Positions 41,242 to 48,366 of a stretch of DNA of 57,644 bases are shown here, piece by piece. The notes below the pieces were generated by a model that worked only from the letters and a program-made list of their open reading frames with translations, was not told the DNA's origin and did no database searches. Positions within the stretch are counted from its first letter, which is position 1; every line of letters starts with the position of its first letter. The stretch is from contig NZ_JAGMUK010000022.1 of the NCBI RefSeq assembly GCF_019049245.1, positions 1-57,644 of the forward strand, in the 5' to 3' direction. The translations under genes were made by a program, and so were the position numbers. The stretch is from Streptomyces sp. AC555_RSS877 (GTDB lineage Bacteria; Actinomycetota; Actinomycetes; Streptomycetales; Streptomycetaceae).

Positions 41242-42215
41242 TCGACCGCACCACTGTGCCTGACGCGAAAGACGCCGAGGGCGCGATCGCCGAGGCCGCC
41301 AAGGCGTACTCCAACTGGGGCCGTTGGGGCGAGGACGACGTCCTCGGCACGCTCAACTTCCTGGACGCCGAAAAGCGCCGCGAGGGCGCGGCCCTCGTCC
41401 GCGACGGCGTCAGCTTCTCGCTCTCCCAGCGCTTCGACATGAACGGCCCGCAGAAGGGCTGGCGGCGGCGTACGAATCCGGTGCACACCATGCTCGACAC
41501 CGGCACCGACGCCGCCCTGGGCAACCAGGGCTTCCCGCACGGAATCGGCGGTGCCGACGACGTGATCGCGATGCCGCTGCAGTGCTCCACCCAGTGGGAC
41601 GGCCTCGGCCACATCTTCGACCACGGCAAGGCATGGAACGGGCGGGCCGCCGAGAAGGTCGTCACCTCCGACGGCGACCTCGTCACCGGCATCGAGCACA
41701 TGGCACCGTACGTGGCCGGGCGGGGCGTCCTCCTCGATGTGGGCCTGGTCGTCGGCCAGAACGGCGAACTGCCCGACGGCTTCGCCATCACCGAGGAGCA
41801 CCTGACCGCCAGCGCCGAGGCGCACGGCGTCACCGTCGGCCGCGGCGACCTCGTCCTCGTCCGCACCGGACGGCTGGCCCGCGCCAGGCGCGAGGGCTGG
41901 GGCGAGTACGCGGGCGGTCCCTCACCCGGGCTGAGTTTCACCACCGCCGGCTGGCTGCACGGCAGCGAGATCGCCGGGATCGCCACCGACACCTGGGGTT
42001 TCGAGGTCCGGCCCAACGAGTTCGACCACGCCTTCCAGCCGCTGCACCAGGTCGCCATCCCCAACATGGGCCTGCTCATAGGCGAGATGTGGGACCTCGA
42101 CGCCCTGGCCGAGCACTGCGCGGCCGACGGGCGGTACGAGTTCTGGCTCACCGCCGCTCCGCTGCCCATCACCGGAGCCGTCGGCTCCCCCGTGAACCCG
42201 ATCGCCGTCAAGTAA
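41238..42215 (+). CDS. cyclase-family metal hydrolase (kynurenine formamidase-like fold)
   Basis: The protein has 325 residues of the putative cyclase family (PF04199), whose known members hydrolyse N-formylkynurenine, isatin or other amide/lactone bonds using Zn or Mn. Typical members have HxGTHxDxPxH; here the equivalent stretch is MPLQCSTQWDGLGHIFDHGK, keeping Asp and His but replacing the first His and the GTH. This variant is known in a subgroup. Other landmarks are DLVLVRTGRLARARREGWGE and GLSFTTAGWLHGSEIAGIAT. It is coupled to the FAH gene by a GTGA overlap. It may open a ring or lactone intermediate of the pathway. Confidence 0.8.
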   Translation: MIDRTTVPDAKDAEGAIAEAAKAYSNWGRWGEDDVLGTLNFLDAEKRREGAALVRDGVSFSLSQRFDMNGPQKGWRRRTNPVHTMLDTGTDAALGNQGFPHGIGGADDVIAMPLQCSTQWDGLGHIFDHGKAWNGRAAEKVVTSDGDLVTGIEHMAPYVAGRGVLLDVGLVVGQNGELPDGFAITEEHLTASAEAHGVTVGRGDLVLVRTGRLARARREGWGEYAGGPSPGLSFTTAGWLHGSEIAGIATDTWGFEVRPNEFDHAFQPLHQVAIPNMGLLIGEMWDLDALAEHCAADGRYEFWLTAAPLPITGAVGSPVNPIAVK

Positions 42216-42319
42216 CGCTCCGTACCGGCGGGGTGGGCCGCGCCGGACAGCCCAGCCCATCCGGCCCGCACCACCACCCTGCCGCTCGAAGTCGCGCGGC
42301 CCCACCGCAGGGAGACCCC

Positions 42320-43468
42320 ATGACCGACCCCCGCCCCCGCACCGTCCTCGTCATCGGCGGCGGCGCCTCCGGCAACGCCGTGACCGTGCTCCTGCGGCGA
42401 GCGGGCATCACCGTGGACCTGATCGAGGCCAATCCCGACTGGAACGTCCTCGGCTCCGGCATCACCCTCCAGGGCAACGCTCTGCGCGTGCTGCGCGAGC
42501 TGGGCGTGTGGGACAAGGTCCAGGAGAGCGGCTACGCCTTCGACTCCGTGGGCCTGGCCACGTCCGACGGCCACGTGTTCCACGTCCAGCAGGACATCCG
42601 TACCGGCGGGGAGGACCTGCCCGCGACCATCGGCATGCGGCGGCCCCGGCTCCAGGAGATCCTGTGCGAGGCGGTCCGGGCCAGTGGTGCGACGGTCAGC
42701 CTCGGCACCACAGCCGACGAGCTGGTCCAGGACGAGACGGGCGTCACCGCCCGCTTCAGCGACGGCACCGAGGGCCGCTACGACCTCGTCATCGCGGCCG
42801 ACGGTCTCAACTCACTGACCCGCGCGATGATCGGCATCGGCGAGAAGCCCGAGCCGACCGGCATGGCCATCTGGCGCGTCGCGGCACCCCGCCCGGCGAG
42901 CGTGGGGCGCACGGACCTGGCCTACGGCGGGCCCTGCTACATCGCCGGCTACTGCCCCACCAGCGAGAACACCATCTACGCCTATCTCGTCGAGGCCAAC
43001 CGCGACCGCGCCTCCATCGACCCGGCCTCGTACGCGGACGAGATGCGGCGCCTGGCAGCCCCGTACGGCGGCGCCTGGCCCGAGATCGCCGCGAGCATCA
43101 CCGACCCGGCCAAGGTCAACTACACCTGGTTCGACCGGCTGCTCGTCGAGGGTTCCTGGCACCGCGGCCGGGTCGTGCTGGTCGGCGACGCCGCCCACGC
43201 CTGCCCGCCCACCCTCGCGCAGGGCGCGGCCATGTCGCTGGAGGACGCCTCCGTGCTGGCCGAGCTGCTGAGCGCGGAGGAGTCGTGGGATTCCCCCGGC
43301 TCCCTCGACGACCTGCTGACCCGCTACCACGGGCGCCGCATCGACCGTGTCCGCATGGTCGTCGAGGCCTCGGTGCAGCTCGGCCAGTGGCAGCTGGACG
43401 GTGTCCGTGACGCCGACGTGCCCGGCCTGATCGGCCGCACGATGTCCATCCTGAAGGAGACCCCGTGA
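42320..43468 (+). CDS. FAD-dependent aromatic monooxygenase
   Basis: The protein has 382 residues and belongs to group A flavoprotein hydroxylases. The FAD-binding start is TVLVIGGGASGNAVTVLLRR, the DG motif is YDLVIAADGLNSLTR and the GD motif is VVLVGDAAHACPPTLAQGAA followed by MSLEDASVLAEL. ATG at 42320 follows AGGGAG. Its stop overlaps the decarboxylase start (GTGA). It presumably hydroxylates the aromatic substrate before ring cleavage. It is only distantly similar to the monooxygenase at 7-8 kb, so the two clusters probably handle different substrates. Confidence 0.87.
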   Translation: MTDPRPRTVLVIGGGASGNAVTVLLRRAGITVDLIEANPDWNVLGSGITLQGNALRVLRELGVWDKVQESGYAFDSVGLATSDGHVFHVQQDIRTGGEDLPATIGMRRPRLQEILCEAVRASGATVSLGTTADELVQDETGVTARFSDGTEGRYDLVIAADGLNSLTRAMIGIGEKPEPTGMAIWRVAAPRPASVGRTDLAYGGPCYIAGYCPTSENTIYAYLVEANRDRASIDPASYADEMRRLAAPYGGAWPEIAASITDPAKVNYTWFDRLLVEGSWHRGRVVLVGDAAHACPPTLAQGAAMSLEDASVLAELLSAEESWDSPGSLDDLLTRYHGRRIDRVRMVVEASVQLGQWQLDGVRDADVPGLIGRTMSILKETP

Positions 43469-44481
43469 CGCCCCCGGACACCCCGGCGACCCCCACCATC
43501 GACGTCCACGCGCACGTCCTGCTCCCGCAGGTCGAGGAGGCCGTCGCCGGCCACCCCGGGCTGGCCGCCGCCCGCAGTCTCGACGCACGCCGCAACGGCC
43601 CCGAGGCGCTCGCCGTCAGCGGCCCGATGGTCCGCGACCGCATCCCTCGACTGACGGACGTCAAGGCCCGGCTCACCGCGATGGACGCCTCCGGCGTCGA
43701 CATCCAACTGGTCTCCCCGTCCCCGTCGCACTACCACTACTGGGCCGACGAGGACCTTGCCCGCACGGTGTGGGAGCTGGCCAACGTCGGCACCGCCGCC
43801 CACGTCGCCCAGGCCCCCGACCGGCTTCACGGACTGGGCCTCGTCCCGCTCCAGCACCCGGACCTCGCCGTCGAGGCCCTCGACCACGCCCTCGGCCTGG
43901 GCCTGCGCGGAGTGGAGATCTCCAGCCACGCGCCCGGGCGCGAGCTTTCGGACCCGGCGTACGACACGTTCTGGGCGCTCGCCGAGTCGACCGGGGCGGT
44001 GCTCTTCCTCCACCCCTTCGGCTGCACGCTCGACGAGCGCCTGGACCGCTGGTACCTGTCCAACACGGTCGGCCAGCCCACCGAGAACGCCGTCGCGCTC
44101 TCCCACCTCATCTTCTCCGGGGTGCTGGACCGCCACCCCGGCCTGAAGGTGATCGCCGCGCACGGTGGCGGCTACCTGCCCACCCACATCGGCCGCTCCG
44201 ACCACGCCTGGCGGGCCAGACCGGACACGCGGGGCTGCGCGTCCGAGCCGAGCAGTTACCTCAAGCGGCTGTACTTCGACTCGCTCGTCCACGACCCGCA
44301 CGTCCTGCGCGAACTGATCCGGGTGGCCGGCCCCGACCGGGTCCTGCTCGGCTCGGACTTCCCCTTCGACATGGGCACCGATGACCCGGTCGGCGCGCTG
44401 CGCGCCGCCACGGACCTGCCCGACCCCCACTTCCACGCCGTACGCGGCGGCAACGCGGCAGCGCTGCTGCGCCTCTCCTGA
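43465..44481 (+). CDS. amidohydrolase-family decarboxylase (ACMSD-like)
   Basis: The protein has 338 residues of the amidohydrolase_2 family. Metal-site motifs are DVHAHVL near the start, LFLHPFGC, KVIAAHGGGYLPTHIGR and VLLGSDFPFDMG. Relatives are aminocarboxymuconate semialdehyde decarboxylase and the gamma-resorcylate, 2,3-dihydroxybenzoate and 5-carboxyvanillate decarboxylases, which remove CO2 from aromatic or ring-opened acids. It starts at GTG 43465, overlapping the monooxygenase stop. Between a hydroxylase and a ring-cleavage dioxygenase, removal of a ring carboxylate to give a catechol is one option; acting on the semialdehyde product is the other. Confidence 0.85.
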   Translation: MTPPDTPATPTIDVHAHVLLPQVEEAVAGHPGLAAARSLDARRNGPEALAVSGPMVRDRIPRLTDVKARLTAMDASGVDIQLVSPSPSHYHYWADEDLARTVWELANVGTAAHVAQAPDRLHGLGLVPLQHPDLAVEALDHALGLGLRGVEISSHAPGRELSDPAYDTFWALAESTGAVLFLHPFGCTLDERLDRWYLSNTVGQPTENAVALSHLIFSGVLDRHPGLKVIAAHGGGYLPTHIGRSDHAWRARPDTRGCASEPSSYLKRLYFDSLVHDPHVLRELIRVAGPDRVLLGSDFPFDMGTDDPVGALRAATDLPDPHFHAVRGGNAAALLRLS

Positions 44482-44492
44482 GGAGCCCCGAC

Positions 44493-45443
44493 ATGACCAA
44501 CGACCTGCCCAACCGCCTGCTCACCCACCTGCGGCACGTCGACCTCGCCGTGCCCGACTACGACAAGCAGCTCGACTTCTACGCCGGAGTCTGGGGCCTG
44601 ACCAAGGTCACCGAGGACTCGGGCATCTCCTTCCTGGCCGCGGAGGGCAGCCCCGAGCAGTACGTCGTACGGCTGCGCAAGGCAGACGAGAAGCGGCTCG
44701 ACCTCGTGTCCTACGGCGCCGCGTCGGCCGTCGACGTGGACACGCTTGCCGAGCAACTCCTCGCGGATGGCGTGCAGTTGATCTCACAGCCGGGCAAGGT
44801 CGACACCCCCGGCGGGGGCTACGGCTTCCGCTTCTTCGACGGCGACGGCCGCACCATCGAGGTCTCGGCGGAAGTCGAGGCCCGGCGACACCGGCGTATC
44901 GAGGAGAAGGAGGCCATCCCGGTCCGCCTCTCGCACGTCGTCCTCAACTCCCCCGACCTCAACGCCACCCGCGCCTGGTACGAGCGCCACCTCGGCTTCC
45001 GGCTGTCCGACACGCTCAGCTCCCCGCACATGGGCGACGTCATGCACTTCATGCGGATCAGCAACCAGCACCACTCGATGGCCCTCGCCAAGGGCCCGCA
45101 CACCTCCCTGCACCACGTCTCGTTCGAGATGCGCGGCCTGGACGAGTACATGCGCGGCTCGGGGCGCGTGATGCGCTCCGGCGCCCGCAAGGTCTGGGGG
45201 CCGGGGCGGCACATGGCGGGCGACAACACCTTCACGTACTTCCTCGACCCGCACGGCAACACCGTCGAGTACACAACGGAGTTGGAGGAGCTCGACGAGG
45301 ACACCTGGCATCCGCACGTCTACGACTTCTCCCGGCCCGAGGTCACCGACCAGTGGGGCACGGCGAACCCGATGAACGAGCTGGTCGCCAAGGAGTCCTT
45401 CAACGACGTCGACCCCGGCGTCTTCGTCGCCCCGCCGGTCTGA
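44493..45443 (+). CDS. two-domain VOC extradiol dioxygenase
   Basis: The protein has 316 residues in two VOC modules. The C-terminal iron ligands are His in VRLSHVVLNSPDLNATRAWY, His in SLHHVSFEMRGLDEYMRG and Glu in HGNTVEYTTELEELDEDTW. The N-terminal module starts THLRHVDLAVPDYDKQLDFY. ATG at 44493 follows GAGGAG. It should open a catechol-type ring by meta cleavage. It shares the late segment MxSGARKVWGPGRHxxGxN with the paralogous enzyme at 17.0 kb (GWGLGRHTLGSNLFHYIQDP), suggesting the same subfamily. The neighbouring FAH enzymes fit downstream processing. Confidence 0.87.
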   Translation: MTNDLPNRLLTHLRHVDLAVPDYDKQLDFYAGVWGLTKVTEDSGISFLAAEGSPEQYVVRLRKADEKRLDLVSYGAASAVDVDTLAEQLLADGVQLISQPGKVDTPGGGYGFRFFDGDGRTIEVSAEVEARRHRRIEEKEAIPVRLSHVVLNSPDLNATRAWYERHLGFRLSDTLSSPHMGDVMHFMRISNQHHSMALAKGPHTSLHHVSFEMRGLDEYMRGSGRVMRSGARKVWGPGRHMAGDNTFTYFLDPHGNTVEYTTELEELDEDTWHPHVYDFSRPEVTDQWGTANPMNELVAKESFNDVDPGVFVAPPV

Positions 45444-45532
45444 TCCCCCTCGGCTCCGGGGGCGCGGAGCGGTCCATGCCCTGACTCCCCCCGCGTCCCT
45501 GGTCCACTCCTACGCCACACCCCAGGATTGCC

Positions 45533-46498
45533 ATGCGCTTCGCCACGTACGAACACCACGGCCGCCGCAGCGTCGCCACCGTGGATGACGACGGCACCCT
45601 TCACCCCTTTCCCGGCCGCGCCTCGCTGCTCGACCTGCTCCGGGCGGGCCCCGCGGCCCTGCATGAGGCGAGCAACGCCACGCCGGACGTGCCGGGCGGC
45701 CCGCATGTCTCGCAGGTGCGGCTGCTGCCGCCTCTCCAGCCGCCGTCCGTGCGGGACTTCGTCACCTTCGAGGAGCACGTCGAGGGCGTACGGCGCAGCA
45801 TCGACAACGCGGCCGGGGTCCCGGACGCCTGGTACGACGCGCCGACCTTCTACTTCACCAATCCGTACGCCGTCATCGGCGCCCACGACGACATTCCCGT
45901 GCCACCCGGCTCCTCGGTCCTGGACTTCGAACTCGAAGTCGCCGCCGTCATCGGCCGCGAGGGCCGCGACCTCACACCAGAGCAGGCCCGCGACCACATC
46001 ATCGGCTACACGATCTTCAACGACTGGTCCGCCCGCGACCTCCAATCCGCCGAGATGAAGGTGGGGTTGGGCCCCTGCAAGGGCAAGGACACCGCCGCCA
46101 CCCTCGGCCCGTACCTGGTCACCGCCGACGAGCTGGAGCCGTACCGGGACACTGACGGTTTCCTGCGGCTGGCGCTGACCGCCTCGGTGAACGGCGAGGT
46201 GGTCGGCAGGGACCTGCTGTCCAACATGAGCTGGACCTTCGAGGAGATGGTCGCCTACGCCTCCCGCGGCACATACGTCCGTCCCGGCGATGTGCTCGGC
46301 TCCGGCACCTGTGGCAACGGCGGCTGCCTGGCCGAGCTGTGGGGCATACGCGGCCGCCAGGACCCGCCACCGCTGAAGCACGGCGACACCGTCACCCTCA
46401 CCGTCGAGGGCATCGGCACCGTCTCCAACACCGTCGTGCCCGGCGCCGGACCGCTACCGATCCCCCAGGCCCGCAAGCGCCCGCGGCTGCGCCCGTGA
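45533..46498 (+). CDS. fumarylacetoacetate hydrolase-family enzyme
   Basis: The protein has 321 residues. Landmarks are VRDFVTFEEHVEGVRRSIDN, PPGSSVLDFELEVAAVIGRE, YTIFNDWSARDLQSAEMKVG, GLGPCKGKDTAATLGPYLVT and GDVLGSGTCGNGGCLAELWG. The long form with the KGKD segment resembles fumarylacetoacetase-like hydrolases that cleave C-C bonds. It is the second FAH of this cluster; the first at 40.2 kb is of a different subgroup, so they likely catalyse consecutive steps such as isomerisation or decarboxylation and hydrolysis. The stop overlaps the GTG of the SDR. Confidence 0.88.
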   Translation: MRFATYEHHGRRSVATVDDDGTLHPFPGRASLLDLLRAGPAALHEASNATPDVPGGPHVSQVRLLPPLQPPSVRDFVTFEEHVEGVRRSIDNAAGVPDAWYDAPTFYFTNPYAVIGAHDDIPVPPGSSVLDFELEVAAVIGREGRDLTPEQARDHIIGYTIFNDWSARDLQSAEMKVGLGPCKGKDTAATLGPYLVTADELEPYRDTDGFLRLALTASVNGEVVGRDLLSNMSWTFEEMVAYASRGTYVRPGDVLGSGTCGNGGCLAELWGIRGRQDPPPLKHGDTVTLTVEGIGTVSNTVVPGAGPLPIPQARKRPRLRP

Positions 46499-47247
46499 AC
46501 CGCGGGGCCGCGAACAGGCTGGACGGCAAGGTCGTCGTCGTCACCGGAGCCGCGCGCGGGCAGGGCGCGGCCGAGGCCGAGGCTCTGACCCGGGCGGGGG
46601 CGGTGGTCGTCGCCACCGATGTGACTCAGGCTCCGGGTTGTCTGCGCCTGGACGTCACCGAGCCGAAGGAATGGGCGGCGCTCGCCGAAGGGCTGCGTCG
46701 CCAGTACGGAGAGGTCCACGGCCTGGTCAACAACGCCGGCATCACCTGGCGCGCGCGGTTGCACGAGGTCACGCCCGAGGACTTCGCCCGCGTCCACGCG
46801 GTCAACGTCACCGGCCCGCTCCTTGCCATCCAGCACCTGGCGCCGTTGATGCCGCCGGGCTCTTCGATCGTCAACGTCGGCTCCTCCGCCGGGCTCACCG
46901 GGCACTACCCGGTCGCGTACACGACCAGCAAGTGGGCGCTGCGCGGCTTGTCGAAGGCGGCCTGTGTCGAGCTGGGCCCGCGCGGCATCCGCGTGAACAT
47001 CGTCCATCCCGGTTTCATCGAGACCGAGATGACCGCCTCCGCAGCGCCCGCCTTCCGCGAGGCGAACATCCGCGAGACGCCGCTGGCCCGCACCGGCACC
47101 GTCGACGAGATCACCCCGCTGGTGGTCTTCCTCCTCTCCGACGACGCCTCCTTCATCACCGGCGCCGAGATCCCCGTCGACGGCGGCTTCACCGCGCACG
47201 GCGGCGCCAAGTCCATCTCCGATGCCCTGCGGTCGGCCTCCGACTGA
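46495..47247 (+). CDS. short-chain dehydrogenase/reductase
   Basis: The protein has 250 residues of the classical SDR family: the TGxxxGxG motif VVVVTGAARGQGAAEAEALT, NNAG in VHGLVNNAGITWRARL, the catalytic Ser in NVGSSAGLTGHYP, YTTSK with the active Tyr and Lys, and PGFIETEMT. The end FITGAEIPVDGGFTAHGG is typical. It starts at GTG 46495 overlapping the FAH stop. It probably oxidises or reduces a hydroxy/keto intermediate of the cluster. Substrate and cofactor preference are unknown; the aspartate after the second strand (VVATDV) suggests NAD(H). Confidence 0.85.
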   Translation: MNRGAANRLDGKVVVVTGAARGQGAAEAEALTRAGAVVVATDVTQAPGCLRLDVTEPKEWAALAEGLRRQYGEVHGLVNNAGITWRARLHEVTPEDFARVHAVNVTGPLLAIQHLAPLMPPGSSIVNVGSSAGLTGHYPVAYTTSKWALRGLSKAACVELGPRGIRVNIVHPGFIETEMTASAAPAFREANIRETPLARTGTVDEITPLVVFLLSDDASFITGAEIPVDGGFTAHGGAKSISDALRSASD

Positions 47248-47271
47248 ACCCTCCGACTGAAAGACCCATAC

Positions 47272-47745
47272 GTGAACAAGGTCAGCGCGAGCGTCGCCGC
47301 GGCGGTCGCCGACATCCCCGACGGAGCCTCGCTGGCAGTCGGCGGCTTCGGCCTGTTTGGCATACCGGCCACTCTCATCGACGCCCTGCACGCCCAGGGC
47401 GCCACCGGCCTGAAGGTCGTCTCCAACAACTGCGGCATCGACGGCCAGGGGCTGGGCGTTCTCCTCGCCGAGGGCCGCATCAGCCGCGTGACGGGCAGCT
47501 ACGTCGGGGGGAACAAGGAGTTCGCCCGCCAGTACCTCAGCGGTGAACCGTCATCCACCCCATGGCCCTGGGTGTTCGCCGGGTCCTTCGTGCCCTTGCC
47601 TGTCCGACTTGTTGGCGGCCGCCGCCCGGTGGCTCGCTTGAGCCACATATCCCCGGTCATCCCGAAGTCCCCCTGTTACGCAGCCCACGACCGCCGGCAA
47701 CGGGCCCGCGCTGTGTCAGCTGCTGGGCGGTGCAACAGACCGTAG
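47272..47745 (+). pseudogene. 3-oxoacid CoA-transferase subunit A, C-terminally truncated
   Basis: GTG 47272 begins a normal subunit [61 protein letters not shown] and [11 protein letters not shown]. The typical glycine-rich ELTPQGTLAERLRAGG region should follow, but at about 47545 the similarity stops and unrelated sequence continues to a stop at 47745. Subunit B, normally next, is absent. Intact enzymes transfer CoA to 3-oxoadipate or related acids, so this gene once completed the cluster. The breakpoint marks a junction with the next, accessory region. Confidence 0.83.
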
Positions 47746-47904
47746 CGCTCTACGCCCGGTCACCACATCCGATTGGAGTACTCCAGCGAGCCGCCCCCCG
47801 ATCTGAAGGATCAAACACGAATTTCTGCTCTTTCGGATGGCTGAGCTGGGGCTGGGCCGCTACGGTCTGACCAGAACTGACGGTGTGTCGTTCTTTGATC
47901 TCAT
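47546..47904. other. junction region between aromatic cluster and STAND module
   Basis: After the CoA-transferase breakpoint there are about 360 bp with no recognisable protein or IS end, although the abrupt loss of the gene suggests a recombination scar. The final 80 bp, less GC-rich, should hold the promoter of the membrane protein/STAND pair. No att site or terminal repeat was recognised. Confidence 0.4.
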
Positions 47905-48366
47905 ATGCCCTGGGTGGGCAGTTGCGCGAAGGCCGGTGAGCTGGTGGCGGTGACGGGGGCGGCACGGGTGTGGGTATGGGTGACGGCCGTGGTGACCGGG
48001 CTGGCGGCAGTGGCGCTGACACTGGTGGCGGTCCTGGCGGATCTGGACACGGCCGGGCAGGCCGCGAGTGTGGCAGGCGCGGTGGCCGGGATGATCGCAC
48101 TGCTGGTCTCGGTGATCACTCTCTTCCGCGGCGGCGGGGGCCCCGGGAACGGCCGGACGGTGCGGGCCGGGCGCGGTGCGATCGTTTCCGGCGGCAACAT
48201 CACTGGCTCTGCACTCGGGAAGAACTCGAAGGTGACCGGTCCCCCGAGCATGCCCGGTACGCCGCCGGCGCAGCGCGACGGTGATGACGTGCGCGCGCGG
48301 CGGGACGGGATCGCGGCCAGCGGTGACATCACCGACAGCGCTCTCGGTGAGGGAAGCGAACGGTGA
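47905..48366 (+). CDS. small two-helix membrane protein with C-terminal repeat motifs (putative effector)
   Basis: The protein has 153 residues. Two membrane helices at about 22-44 and 52-74, joined by a short acidic turn (ADLDTAGQA), form a hairpin. The C-terminal half is Gly/Ser-rich and has two copies of a motif: RGAIVSGGNITGSALGKNSK (90-109) and DGIAASGDITDSALGEGS (134-151). A single copy, GGIAAGGEIKASALGDNS, is near the N-terminus of the STAND protein encoded next. The stop overlaps that gene's GTG start (GTGA), so the two are co-translated. By analogy with NLR-effector pairs, the helices may be a membrane-disrupting effector activated through the motif. ATG 47905 has no strong ribosome site. 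Confidence 0.72.
   Translation: MPWVGSCAKAGELVAVTGAARVWVWVTAVVTGLAAVALTLVAVLADLDTAGQAASVAGAVAGMIALLVSVITLFRGGGGPGNGRTVRAGRGAIVSGGNITGSALGKNSKVTGPPSMPGTPPAQRDGDDVRARRDGIAASGDITDSALGEGSER

Noticed and set aside
41324..43468. Apparent 714-residue fusion covering the cyclase and monooxygenase regions
   Set aside because: Only the part from the ATG at 42320 is real. The upstream part is an out-of-frame reading of the cyclase gene.
48181..48357. Two Gly-rich repeats read as a CRISPR-like or simple DNA repeat
   Set aside because: The similarity is at protein level between divergent motif copies. DNA identity is low, and there are no regular spacers.
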